Source of the DNA: Patiriisocius_A hiemis
GTDB lineage: Bacteria; Bacteroidota; Bacteroidia; Flavobacteriales; Flavobacteriaceae
DNA length: 64,000 nucleotides
Direction of reading: 5' to 3'
NCBI RefSeq assembly: GCF_031846325.1
Contig: NZ_JAVRHZ010000006.1
Location: 118,638-182,637, forward strand
Part shown: positions 16,488 to 26,800 of the stretch, in pieces
How positions within the stretch are numbered: position 1 is the stretch's first letter
Layout of the letters: each line of letters opens with the position of its first letter
Notes under the pieces: model-generated
Databases searched by the model: none
What the model was told of the DNA's origin: nothing
What the model saw: the letters and a program-made list of their open reading frames with translations, nothing else
Translations under genes and position numbers: made by a program

Positions 16488-16524
16488 AAAAAAGCCCCTA
16501 AAATTAAGTTTTAGAGGCTTTTTT
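16488..16524. terminator. Bidirectional terminator between the esterase and metalloprotease genes
   Basis: AAAAAAGCC...CTAAAA pairs with TTTTAG...GGCTTTTTT with a single mismatch and a 5-base loop. A U-run results in both directions, fitting the two convergent genes. Confidence 0.8.
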
Positions 16525-16539
16525 AAATTTCTATTTTAC

Positions 16540-19368
16540 TTATTTTTTAAGTATTTGCTTAGTAATCAAACTATTGTCTGTTCGTATTACTAATAAATAA
16601 GTTGCCGTTTCTAACGATTGAATATTTAGAGTGATTTTATTTTCTGAGATACTTGGGTTAAACGATTGTACAAGTCTTCCAGTAATATCAAACAATTCTA
16701 TCTGTTCTATATCAATACTATTAGGGTTTTCTATCTTAAGTATACCACTTGTTGGATTTGGGTATAATACTAATGATGAAAGTTCATTTTCAGAAACACC
16801 CAATACTTCTTCTGTAACAGTTAATTCGAAAACATGGTCAGTAGTATTTCCTTCATCATCAATAGCACTTAATGTAATATCATGAACCCCAATTCCAAGT
16901 AGTGTTCCAATAGCTGGATCTTGTATTATAGAAAGCGGCAATAAAGGGTCACTACAATTATCGGTTACAGAAACACCAACAGTAAAATCTTCTAAAGTAT
17001 AATTACCACTACTATCTGCTTCTCTAGATTGGTCGTCTGGCAAGGTACTTTGGTCATATTCTGGAGCAATGGTATCTACTACTGTTACTGTTGCATCACA
17101 AGTTGCAACATTACCATTTACATCTGTTACTGTAAGAGTAACAATATTTGTTCCAATAGAAGAGCAGTCAAAACTAGAAATATTAATAGTTGTAGTGGCT
17201 ACTCCACAAGCATCATTACTTCCATTGTCTATATCCAAAGCACTAATACTAGCATTTCCAGAAGCATCTAGGGGAAGTGTTATGTCTTGACAAATAACAG
17301 TTGGTAGTGAGTTATCAATAACTGTAACTAAAGCCGTGCATATGTTAATATTTCCATTATCATCTATAATAGTTAAATCTACAGATTGTACTCCTATATC
17401 ATTACAGGTAAATACACTTTGCGAAAGAACTCGTTGGTCAATTCCGCAATTATCAAAGCTTCCGTTATCTATCTCTAGCGGGTCAAGTGTATATTGACCG
17501 CTACTATCTAAAGAAACTGTAATATCTTGACAAAATACTTCTGGAAGTGTTACATCCATGGTAGTAAGTACAATGCTACAATCAACTACACGTCCACACT
17601 CATCTGTAGCTTCAAAAGTAATTGTATTTGCTCCCGTACCACTAATTACTGTACCAGGAGCTGGTGACTGAGTTATTGTAGCAACTCCACATTCTGCAGT
17701 TGCTGAAATATTACTCAAATAATCTGGAACAACAAATTCACAGTTAGCATCTAGGTTTTCATCCATATCAGATAGTGAACATGTTATAACAGGTAAGGCA
17801 TTACTAATAATTGTAAATACTTGCTCGCACTCTAGCATATTTCCATCATCATCTTCAACCGTATACGTTCTCAAAATTATCATTGGATCCCCTGGGCAAC
17901 CTGTATCGCTAGATGTAGCTGTATCTGACGTAATAGTTGCACTTCCACATGAGCTATTTACTGTTACTAAAGAGGTGTTTGGAGCTGGAAGATCATCAAT
18001 ACATGCTAAGGTTTGATTTGTTATACCGCTACAATCTATTGACAAGCTACATGTAACACAACTTGTTAAACAATTTCCTGCTGCATCAACAGTATTGCTA
18101 ATAACTGCAGATGGCTGTGGATGAAATCCTTCCGAAAAATTAAGGCCTACAGAGTTTATACAATAACTCATAATGGTTCCTTGATTAGCTGGCGGAGAAC
18201 CTGGCAAAGGACAAGAGCCTTCTGTAAAACCAGAACAACTATCTATTGCTGTGTTGTTTCCATTCCAAACACACGCATGTGTGTGTCTTGAACCTAATAA
18301 ATGTCCCATTTCATGGGTAATGATATATACATTAAATGAAGTAGTTGGTACATTGTTATAATTGTTACCAGAAAAACCACTAAAACACAAACTATTATCA
18401 ATATTGCTATTACAAATTCCAGAAAAACCTGCAGCTAATCCTCCAATGTTTTGTACTTCTACAAGGTGTCCAATATCTCCATTCATTGAAGAAATCTGAT
18501 TTTGAAATTCTCCCAACTGACCGCCTGTACTTCCGCTAGTGTATGGGTCTGGAGTTGTCCAAATAAACAGCTCTGAAGTTTGCATACTCACACCATCATT
18601 AGCATATAAAATATAGCTTTGTCCAAAAACACCATTTAGAAAATTTGTTGTGTTAGTTAAGTTTCCACCAAATGAGTTATAAACAGATTGACCCGCTTCT
18701 ATATATACATTTACACAATCTCCAGGGTCTCTGGAGTCATATTCATAACTTAATTCTTCTGTAGTATAAGAAACTCCATCATCTTCCATAGTGCAGCCTC
18801 CTTCAAAGGCTTGGCGTAAAGTTGCATCTTCATAAACAATGTGTTTTGTTTGAGAATCTCGAAGTCTACCAAGTGTAAAGTTACCTTCAGAAGAAGAAAC
18901 AAACCCTATTATTTCATTTCTGAAAACACTTATGGACACAAGAGAATTATCTACTCCATCAATAATTCCGCGGTAGTGCTTACTATCTAACACTTGAGAT
19001 GTAATGTCTTGCCCATCACTTGTTCTTGCAATAAAGTCTGGTGAAAAAATATTCTTTTGAGCTAACTTTAAATGAACCGTTTCTCCACTTGACCTCAATG
19101 GCAATGTTAGCTCTATCACTTGTGGGTTATCTTCAAAAATTCTAGAAACTTCTTCTAGATTAATATCAAAAACAACTCCTTGTTCTACTGCTGTAGCATA
19201 ATTAGTTCTAGCATCTTCAAAAGAAGAATTAAATAGGTTGTAAGATGTTACTTGGTTTGTATTTCGAAATTGCTGATTTACAAATTCTAAAACATTTTGA
19301 GTATGCTGTGCTTGTAAAGCAATAGCAAAAAATGAAAGTAAAAAGCATAAAGTAAGTCTACGTATCAT
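16540..19368 (-). CDS. Secreted reprolysin-like zinc metalloprotease with HYR-type repeats and T9SS sorting domain
   Basis: A 942-residue exported protease. A signal peptide (ending ALQAQ, about residue 21) and a propeptide-like region come first. The catalytic domain has the metzincin motif HEMGHLLGSRH (His352, Glu353, His356, His362) and a downstream GTIMSYCI Met-turn, as in M12B-type enzymes. From about residue 440 to 860 there are Cys-paired Ig-like/HYR-type repeats with recurring DNCGID/DACGVA, VTVIDNSLPTVICQDITL and VTVVDTIAPEYD units. The C-terminal about 80 residues are a T9SS sorting domain (LVLYPNPTSGILKI, LFDITGRLV, LIVIRTDN-like end). It likely degrades protein outside the cell; the target is unknown. 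The flanking terminator and the convergent neighbour make it a single-gene unit. Confidence 0.9.
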   Translation of the reverse strand: MIRRLTLCFLLSFFAIALQAQHTQNVLEFVNQQFRNTNQVTSYNLFNSSFEDARTNYATAVEQGVVFDINLEEVSRIFEDNPQVIELTLPLRSSGETVHLKLAQKNIFSPDFIARTSDGQDITSQVLDSKHYRGIIDGVDNSLVSISVFRNEIIGFVSSSEGNFTLGRLRDSQTKHIVYEDATLRQAFEGGCTMEDDGVSYTTEELSYEYDSRDPGDCVNVYIEAGQSVYNSFGGNLTNTTNFLNGVFGQSYILYANDGVSMQTSELFIWTTPDPYTSGSTGGQLGEFQNQISSMNGDIGHLVEVQNIGGLAAGFSGICNSNIDNSLCFSGFSGNNYNNVPTTSFNVYIITHEMGHLLGSRHTHACVWNGNNTAIDSCSGFTEGSCPLPGSPPANQGTIMSYCINSVGLNFSEGFHPQPSAVISNTVDAAGNCLTSCVTCSLSIDCSGITNQTLACIDDLPAPNTSLVTVNSSCGSATITSDTATSSDTGCPGDPMIILRTYTVEDDDGNMLECEQVFTIISNALPVITCSLSDMDENLDANCEFVVPDYLSNISATAECGVATITQSPAPGTVISGTGANTITFEATDECGRVVDCSIVLTTMDVTLPEVFCQDITVSLDSSGQYTLDPLEIDNGSFDNCGIDQRVLSQSVFTCNDIGVQSVDLTIIDDNGNINICTALVTVIDNSLPTVICQDITLPLDASGNASISALDIDNGSNDACGVATTTINISSFDCSSIGTNIVTLTVTDVNGNVATCDATVTVVDTIAPEYDQSTLPDDQSREADSSGNYTLEDFTVGVSVTDNCSDPLLPLSIIQDPAIGTLLGIGVHDITLSAIDDEGNTTDHVFELTVTEEVLGVSENELSSLVLYPNPTSGILKIENPNSIDIEQIELFDITGRLVQSFNPSISENKITLNIQSLETATYLLVIRTDNSLITKQILKK

Positions 19369-19579
19369 ACGTTAAAAAAAATTAAGTTTATTAAAAAAAC
19401 ATGTATAGAATTTATTAAAAAGAGGAAGAGTTCGGTTAGTTAGTTAATAATTTTCTATCTCACTAAATTATAATATAATAGACAAACATTATATACGTGT
19501 ATCCACTTATTTAAAAGTCTATAAAACATTACTTCTTTTTGGCATAGTTAGTCTATAATAATTACTTTAGCTTTTTACT

Positions 19580-20941
19580 ATGGCAAAAACAAAAACTACT
19601 TTTTTCTGTCAAAATTGTGGTGCACAATTTTCAAAATGGCAAGGACAATGTACTTCATGTAAACAATGGAATACAATTGCTGAAGAAGTGATACAAAAAC
19701 CAGAAAAAAATAGTTGGAAATCTAGCGAAGCTTCTCAAAAAAGAGCCGCCAAACCTCAGCGTATTGCCGAAATATCTCAAGATATCACCAAGCGATTAGA
19801 CACCAAAAACAATGAACTTAACAGAGTTCTTGGTGGAGGTTTAGTGCCTGGATCGTTAACCCTTTTAGGAGGAGAACCAGGTATTGGAAAGAGTACACTA
19901 ATGCTTCAAGTAGCGCTCCTGCTTCCTTACAAAACGCTCTATGTTTCTGGCGAAGAAAGCGCACAACAAATTAAGATGCGCGCACAACGTATTCAATCAG
20001 AAGCCGAAAATTGTTTTATTCTTACTGAAACAAAAACACAAAACATATTTAAAAATATAGAAGAAATCACTCCAGATATTGTGGTAATAGACTCTATACA
20101 AACGTTACAAACAAACTATATAGAAAGTAGTCCAGGTAGTATTTCACAAATACGAGAGTGCACAACAGAACTTATACGTTTTGCAAAAGAAACCAACACC
20201 CCTGTTATTTTAATTGGCCATATTACTAAAGATGGAAACATTGCTGGACCAAAAATTCTAGAACATATGGTAGATACGGTCTTACAATTTGAGGGAGATC
20301 GAAATCACATCTACCGAATTTTACGTGCTAATAAAAATAGGTTTGGTAGCACAAATGAACTTGGTATTTATGAAATGCAAGGAAATGGGCTTAGGGAAGT
20401 AAGTAACCCTAGCGAAATTTTAATCTCTAAAAACGAAGAAGACCTTAGTGGAACTGCCATTGCCGCCACGCTAGAAGGCATGCGCCCGCTACTTATTGAA
20501 ATACAAGCCTTAGTTAGTAGTGCAGTCTATGGAACTCCGCAACGTAGCGCAACGGGTTATAATGCCAAACGTTTAAATATGATTCTTGCCGTTTTAGAAA
20601 AACGAGCAGGCTTTAAATTGGGTGCTAAAGATGTTTTTCTAAACATTACTGGAGGCATTAGTGTTGATGATCCAGCAATTGATCTAGCAGTTGTTGCTGC
20701 TGTTTTATCCTCCAATGTTGATATTGCAATTGACAAACGAATGTGTTTTGCAGCCGAAGTTGGATTAGCAGGTGAGGTTAGACCTGTCACTCGAGTTGAG
20801 CAACGAATCCTTGAAGCCGAAAAATTAGGGTTTTCTTCTATTGTGATTTCAAAGTATTGTAAGCTTCCTAAGCAAAGCTACCATATTAATATTATTAAAG
20901 TAGCAAAGGTGCATGATGTGGTTAGGCATTTGTTTGGTTAA
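19580..20941 (+). CDS. radA: DNA repair protein RadA
   Basis: Branch-migration ATPase acting with RecA in recombinational repair. The 453 residues hold an N-terminal zinc finger CQNCGAQFSKWQGQCTSC, a RecA-like domain with Walker A GEPGIGKST (Lys104), the RadA-specific KNRFG motif in ANKNRFGST, and a C-terminal Lon-protease-like domain (SATGYNAKRLNMILAVLEKRAGF). Length and domain order are normal. Its TAA stop lies in a TTAA that also supplies the stop of the convergent aldo/keto reductase. Confidence 0.97.
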   Translation: MAKTKTTFFCQNCGAQFSKWQGQCTSCKQWNTIAEEVIQKPEKNSWKSSEASQKRAAKPQRIAEISQDITKRLDTKNNELNRVLGGGLVPGSLTLLGGEPGIGKSTLMLQVALLLPYKTLYVSGEESAQQIKMRAQRIQSEAENCFILTETKTQNIFKNIEEITPDIVVIDSIQTLQTNYIESSPGSISQIRECTTELIRFAKETNTPVILIGHITKDGNIAGPKILEHMVDTVLQFEGDRNHIYRILRANKNRFGSTNELGIYEMQGNGLREVSNPSEILISKNEEDLSGTAIAATLEGMRPLLIEIQALVSSAVYGTPQRSATGYNAKRLNMILAVLEKRAGFKLGAKDVFLNITGGISVDDPAIDLAVVAAVLSSNVDIAIDKRMCFAAEVGLAGEVRPVTRVEQRILEAEKLGFSSIVISKYCKLPKQSYHINIIKVAKVHDVVRHLFG

Positions 20942-21978
20942 GGCGCAGGATTAGGCATTTCTTGGTGTACCTTTTCAATTTCTGATAGGATTTCTTCTGA
21001 AAGTAAAATGTTTATACTTTCTATATTTTCTGAAAGCTGGATTAAAGAAGTTGCCCCAATAATATTTGATGTCACAAATGGACGCGTATTTACAAATGCT
21101 AATGCCATTTGTGTAAGAGATAGCCCGTACTTTTGAGCTATTGTATTATACTTTGCTGTTGCCTTCAAAGAAGATGCGCTACTATATCTTGAGTAATTAG
21201 GGAATAAAGTCACCCTTGCATTTTCAGGTTTATTATTGTTTAGATATTTGCCTGACAACACACCAAAGGCTAATGGAGAATAGGGTAAATATCCAATGTT
21301 TTCCATTTGTAGGACTTCGGCTAAAGCAATTTCATCTCTGCGCTGTAGTAAACTATATGCGTTTTGCACAGAAACCATTTTAAGTTTGCCTTTACGATGT
21401 TCTTCCATATAGCGCATCACACCAAAAGGGGTTTCATTACTTAGTCCAATATGTCTTACTTTCCCTTCTTTTACAAAGTTTTCTAATCGCTCTAAAATTT
21501 CTGAAATATTATCTTCCCATTCTTGATTGGGTTTGTGATTATATTCTCTAACTCCAAAAATATTTACACTACGCTCTGGCCAATGTAGTTGATATAAGTC
21601 TAAATGATCTGTTTGAAGCCGTTTTAAACTTTTATGCAATGCATCTTCTAAAGAAGCAGCACTAAAATCTAGGTTAGGTCTAATATCTTTAAAAATGCCT
21701 CTGCCTGGGCCTGTTATTTTTGACGCTAATACAACCTTATCTCTATTTCCAGAAGCTGTTAACCAATTTCCAATGTACTGCTCTGTAAGTCCTTGTGTTT
21801 CCATTGTGAAAGGAACAGCATACATCTCTGCAGTATCAATAAAATTAATTCCTTTCTCTAGGGCAAAATCTAACTGCTCATGTGCTTCTTTTTCTGTGTT
21901 TTGGCGACCAAAAGTCATAGTACCTAAACAGATTTTACTAACTTTTAATGGTGTATTTGGAAGGGTAGTGTATTTCAT
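20938..21978 (-). CDS. Aldo/keto reductase (Tas/YajO-like)
   Basis: NADPH-dependent oxidoreductase of the AKR superfamily, 346 residues. The catalytic Asp-Tyr pair is in NFIDTAEMYAVP, with the lysine in VVLASKITG and the His in LDLYQLHWPERS. NADP-site residues are in VNTRPFVTSNIIGATSLIQL. The long insertion after the first barrel strands (FTMETQGLTEQYIGNWL) is as in the E. coli Tas protein. It follows the OmpA-like gene by 3 bp and is probably cotranscribed with it. Substrate unknown. Confidence 0.9.
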   Translation of the reverse strand: MKYTTLPNTPLKVSKICLGTMTFGRQNTEKEAHEQLDFALEKGINFIDTAEMYAVPFTMETQGLTEQYIGNWLTASGNRDKVVLASKITGPGRGIFKDIRPNLDFSAASLEDALHKSLKRLQTDHLDLYQLHWPERSVNIFGVREYNHKPNQEWEDNISEILERLENFVKEGKVRHIGLSNETPFGVMRYMEEHRKGKLKMVSVQNAYSLLQRRDEIALAEVLQMENIGYLPYSPLAFGVLSGKYLNNNKPENARVTLFPNYSRYSSASSLKATAKYNTIAQKYGLSLTQMALAFVNTRPFVTSNIIGATSLIQLSENIESINILLSEEILSEIEKVHQEMPNPAP

Positions 21979-21981
21979 GAT

Positions 21982-22935
21982 TTATATCTCATTCAGCAAT
22001 TTATTTATCTCATCAAGTTTTGGCGTTAGGATTACCTCAATCCTTCTGTTTTTTGCTTTGCCTTCAGAAGTTGTATTAGGAGCAATAGGCGCATATTCCC
22101 CACGACCAGCGGCTGTTAGATTATCCTTAGGAATATTGTTATTTTCGGTTAAAATATTAACAATAGCTGTCGCTCTTTTGGTAGATAAATCCCAGTTATT
22201 TTTAATGTTTCCATTTCCACCATATGGTACGTTATCTGTATGCCCTTCTATTAAAACAGCGATTTCAGGGTTTTGTGCTAATACACTCCCTAATGACACT
22301 ACTGCTTCTCTTCCACGACTGTTTACAGCCCAACTACCACTCTCAAAAAGCAATTTATTTTCCATAGAAACATAGACTTTACCATCTCTTTGTTCTACGG
22401 TAAGACCATTGCCTTCAAAATTTGTAAGTGCAGCAGAAATGGCATCTTTTAATTGTCTCATTTTTGCATCCTTTGCAGCAATAATTCCCTCTAACTCATC
22501 TACGCGTTGTGAACGTTTTGCAAGTTCTTTTTCTAGTTTTGACAAACGTTCGCTTTCAGCATTTAATGCTTTCTCTTTTGCCTCTAACTGTTCTAAAAGC
22601 TTTCGGTTTCGTTCTAAGTTTTCGGTTAAATTTTCACTACTATTTGCTTCTAATGCATCATAAGAGGCTTTTAATGAGTTGTACTTAGTATCTAAAGCTG
22701 CTAGATCCATTTCTAGCTTTGTTTTTTCATTTTGAAGTTTATCTAGTTTTTCTTGTAGTTGCGCAACTGTGTATTGATTTGAGTTTCCACCTTCAGTATC
22801 AAGTTGCGCCATTAAAGATTTATTTTCAGTCTTTAATGCATCGTATTTTGCTTGTAAATCTTCGTAAATTTTTGAAGAGACACAACTTGAGGTTACTAGT
22901 AAACTTACTATTGCAATAGAAATGTATTTTTTCAT
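21982..22935 (-). CDS. OmpA family lipoprotein with coiled coil
   Basis: A 317-residue envelope protein. The lipobox is LLVTSSC, with lipidated Cys near residue 18. A long coiled coil (about 25-160; heptad-rich segments such as KLDKLQNEKTKLEMDLAALD and RNRKLLEQLEAKEKALNAES) leads to a C-terminal OmpA domain that binds peptidoglycan, with IEGHTDNVPYG, WDLSTKRATAIVNIL and AAGRGEYAPIAPN plus NRRIEVILTP. It probably links the outer membrane to peptidoglycan. Close spacing on both sides suggests an operon of exonuclease III, this gene and the aldo/keto reductase. Confidence 0.88.
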   Translation of the reverse strand: MKKYISIAIVSLLVTSSCVSSKIYEDLQAKYDALKTENKSLMAQLDTEGGNSNQYTVAQLQEKLDKLQNEKTKLEMDLAALDTKYNSLKASYDALEANSSENLTENLERNRKLLEQLEAKEKALNAESERLSKLEKELAKRSQRVDELEGIIAAKDAKMRQLKDAISAALTNFEGNGLTVEQRDGKVYVSMENKLLFESGSWAVNSRGREAVVSLGSVLAQNPEIAVLIEGHTDNVPYGGNGNIKNNWDLSTKRATAIVNILTENNNIPKDNLTAAGRGEYAPIAPNTTSEGKAKNRRIEVILTPKLDEINKLLNEI

Positions 22936-22952
22936 TTGAGTTATTTCAGAAA

Positions 22953-23717
22953 TTAAAAATGTAATTCAACCATATGCGGACAATGGTCACTATGAACGGC
23001 TTGTGAAAGTATAACGGCTCTCTTAATGTTTTCTTGTAATGGAGTGGCCACCATATTATAATCTATCCGCCATCCTTTATTATTTGCTCTGGCATTTGCT
23101 CTATAACTCCACCAAGTATAATTGTGAGGCTCTTTGTTTAAATATCTAAAACTGTCTACAAAACCACTTTTTATAAAGTTATCTATCCACTCTCTTTCTA
23201 CAGGTAAAAAACCTGATACATTTTTGTTTCTAACTGGGTCATGGATATCAATAGCTTCGTGACATATATTATAATCTCCACAAATAACTAAGTTGGGTAG
23301 GGATTGTTTTAAAGTATCTATGTACTCTTGAAACAAATCCATGTATTCTAATTTATGTTCCAGACGGGCTATGTTTGTTCCGCTTGGCAAGTATAAACTC
23401 ATTACCGAAACTTCATCAAAATCCACACGTATGTTCCTGCCTTCAAAATCCATCGATTCTATTCCAGTTCCATACTCCACATGAGTAGGCTCTTGCTTAC
23501 AAAAAATAGCAACTCCGCTATACCCTTTTTTTTGGGCACTAAACCAGTAATGATAAGGATACCCTGCTGCTGCTATTAAAGCTGTATCTACTTGGTCTTT
23601 ATTTGCTTTTGTTTCTTGGATACAAACTACATCTGGATTGGCTTGTTGTAACCATTCTAACAAACCTTTTCGCATTGCAGCTCTAATACCGTTTACATTG
23701 TAGGATAGTATTTTCAT
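22953..23717 (-). CDS. xth: Exodeoxyribonuclease III
   Basis: AP endonuclease/3'-5' exonuclease of base excision repair. Motifs are ILSYNVNGIRAA, VVCIQETKAN (catalytic Glu), GYSGVAIF, LVICGDYNICHEAID (Asp/Asn pair), the W-rich YTWWSYR segment and the end motif AVHSDHCPHMVEL. At 254-256 residues it has the usual length. Two ATGs are six bases apart (23723 and 23717); the second gives the standard MKILSYN start. The mRNA has a short GC-rich hairpin just before the start codon. Confidence 0.95.
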   Translation of the reverse strand: MKILSYNVNGIRAAMRKGLLEWLQQANPDVVCIQETKANKDQVDTALIAAAGYPYHYWFSAQKKGYSGVAIFCKQEPTHVEYGTGIESMDFEGRNIRVDFDEVSVMSLYLPSGTNIARLEHKLEYMDLFQEYIDTLKQSLPNLVICGDYNICHEAIDIHDPVRNKNVSGFLPVEREWIDNFIKSGFVDSFRYLNKEPHNYTWWSYRANARANNKGWRIDYNMVATPLQENIKRAVILSQAVHSDHCPHMVELHF

Positions 23718-23725
23718 ATTCATTC

Positions 23726-23739
23726 CCCGTTAAAACGGG
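23726..23739. repeat. GC-rich hairpin in the xth leader
   Basis: CCCGT and ACGGG form a 5-bp stem with a TAAA loop. It sits within a few bases of the xth start codons and is followed by CAT on the plus strand. The CGGGCAT edge is shared with a second short palindrome near 53,704. Confidence 0.5.
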
Positions 23740-23766
23740 CATCTAATCATTAAATTAATACTACCT

Positions 23767-23797
23767 CAAAAATAAACAAGCCCGTCTAGCCAGACAA
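23767..23797 (-). promoter_or_regulatory. Predicted xth operon promoter (TTG, 20 bp, TATTTTTG)
   Basis: On the minus strand TTG (23797-23795) is separated by 20 bp from TATTTTTG (23774-23767). This fits the Bacteroidota promoter consensus in both boxes and in spacing. The leader would be about 45-50 bases and include the GC-rich hairpin at 23,726. Confidence 0.65.
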
Positions 23798-23866
23798 TGT
23801 TACTTACTGAAAGGTTTTACATAAGAAATCAACAAAATAAATTCTATAAGTAGTAGTTTTATAATA

Positions 23867-26800
23867 ATGTTGAAGTACACATTACTTTTTATTTTTCTAA
23901 GCTTTGGTCTCTTGGGTTTTTCTCAAGACACTATTTCTAATTATAGAATAAAAAAAGTTATAGCTCAAGACACTATTACCATAGATAGTGTTGCTATAAA
24001 TCCTTCACAGTTTACAATTACTTCAAAAACTGGAGTCGTAATAGATAGCACAAAATATCAAGTAGATTTTAGTAAAGGAATTTTGTTATTGCAGCCTGAA
24101 GTTTCTAATGCAACCGATAGCATTATTATTAATTATCTAAGATATCCAGATTTTTTAACCAAAGACTATTTTTTATTTGACCCAAAAGTTATTGTTGAAA
24201 ACACAGCAGTTGCAGATAAATTAGTGAAGTTACAACAAAGTAATGTTACTAATAATTTTACTCCCTTTGATGGACTTACAACTTCTGGAAGTATTACAAG
24301 AGGTGTAACTGTTGGTAATAATCAAAATGCTGTGGTAAACTCGGAGTTAGATTTGCAAATTACTGGAAGACTTAATGACAAAGTATCTATTAGAGCCTCT
24401 ATACAAGATGCTAATATCCCAACACAAGAAGGTGGGTATTCCCAAAGCCTAGATGAATTTGACCAAATATTTATTGAACTTTTTAGTGATAACTGGAATA
24501 TTAGAGCCGGAGACGTAGACCTGCAAAATAATGGAAGCTATTTTGGACGTTTTACTAAGAAGGTACAAGGAATTTCATTAGCAGGAAAATTAAATAATAA
24601 AGATGGTTCTACTTTAAGTGCTTATGCCGCTGGTGCTCTAGTAAGAGGGGTTTTTCAGCGAAGTCAATTTACTGGACAAGAAAGAAACCAAGGACCCTAC
24701 AAGCTTGTAGGGCCTAACGGCGAATTATTTATTTTAATTATTTCTGGAAGTGAACGAGTGTATGTAAATGGTTTACTACTCCAAAGAGGTGAAAATTACG
24801 ATTATGTTATAGACTATAATGCTGGAGAAATTACTTTTAATACTACCTATCCCATTACAGCCAATATGCGTATTACAGTAGAATATCAATTTACTGATAG
24901 AAGTTATACTCGTTTTATAGGTTATGGAGGAGGAAATTACACTAGCGAAAAATTAGATTTAGGTACATATGTATATTCTGAAAGTGATGCAAAAAACCAA
25001 CCCTTACAACAAAGCCTTACAGAAGAGCAAGTAGCTATATTACAAGCTGCTGGAGATAATATGGAGTTAATGACAGCACCATCTGCTGTGCCTGATACTT
25101 TTTCAGAAAATAAAACCCTATATAGAAGAGAAGTTATAAATGGAGAAGAAGTATTTGTTTTTTCAACTAATCCCGAAGACGAACTTTTTAATGTGAGGTT
25201 TACACTTGTAGGTAACAATATGGGTAATTATGTAATAAGCTCACAAAGTGCGATTAATAGAATTTTTGAATATGTCCCTCCTATTAACGGAATTCCTCAA
25301 GGTAATTACGAACCAATTATACAATTACAAGCACCCACAAAATTGCAGATAGGAGGTCTCAACGGAAGTTATCACCCCTCAGAAAAAACAACTATAGATT
25401 TTGAAGTTGCAGGAAGTAAAAATGACCTAAACCTATTCTCGTCTATAGACGACAGTAACAATAACGGTTTTGCTGGACGTCTTGCTGCAAAGCAACGTGT
25501 CATAACTACAACAGATAGCTTGCAAATAAACGCCACAGGAACTTTAGACTTTATAAATGATGATTTTAGAACCATTGAACGGTTGTACAACATTGAATTT
25601 ACTCGTGATTGGAACTTGGTAAATCCACAAGGAAATCAACGATTTATAACTGGTGGAGCTGAATTTTTTTCACCTAAACATGGTTCTGGTCGCTATGAAT
25701 TTCAGAACTTAGATTTTTCTGAAAATTTCTCAGGGATTAGACATGTCGCAGCTTCAGAAATAAAGCTTAATAAAATGAAGCTTATTACCTATGGAAGTTA
25801 TCTTGATAGTAAAGGAGACTCTTTAAGTTCTACTTTTTTCAGATTAAATAACGCAACATTATATACACATAATAAAGGTTGGGTGGGTGGTAAAGTTGCC
25901 CTAGAAGATAACCAAGTAACTACAATAATAAATGATAGTCTTACACCCGTAAGCCAACGTTTTAACCAGTATGAAGTTTTTACTGGTATAGGAGATAGTA
26001 CTAAGGTTTTTGTAGAAGTAGGATACCAAATACGTGCAACAGATAGTGTTCGAAGTAATAAATTGCAAAAAGTAAATACTTCTAATAACTATTATTTAAA
26101 ATCGAGAATTCTTAGTAACTCAAATTCGCAATTATCCATATTTGCCAATTATAGGGTATTAAAAGATGAATTCATGGAAGCTAACGATATTGTTGAAAAA
26201 GAGAAATCACTTAGTAGCAGGATTTTGTACAGTCAATCATTACTCAAAAATGGCATAAGGCTTTCTACAGCTCTCGAATCTAGTAATGGAGTTATTCCCC
26301 AACAAGAATTTACCTATGTACAAGTGGAGCCAGGACAGGGGGTGTTTACATGGAATGATTATAATAATGATGGCATACAACAACTAGAAGAATTTGAGGT
26401 TGCACAATTTCAAGATGAAGCAACTTTTGTACGAGTCTTACTTCCCAACCAAATATTCTTAAAAATACGTCAGAATAAGTTTAGCCAGACACTAACACTA
26501 AATCCACAAAGTTGGTCTTCTGCAACAGGATTTAAAAAATTGCTTTCTAAGTTTTATAATCAAACTTCCTACACCTTAGACAGAAGAACACAAAGGGATA
26601 ATAGCGCTTTTAATATTAACCCTTTTAATAGTGGTGAAGAAAGAGAGCTTGGGCTGGCTCTTAATTTTAGGAATGCTCTTTTTTTTAATAGAGGAAAACA
26701 AAAATATACTACGAGCTATACATTTTTAAGTACTTCTACAAGTAATTTAATTTCTTTAGGATTACAAGAAAATAAGTTACAAAGCCATCAACTATCATTT

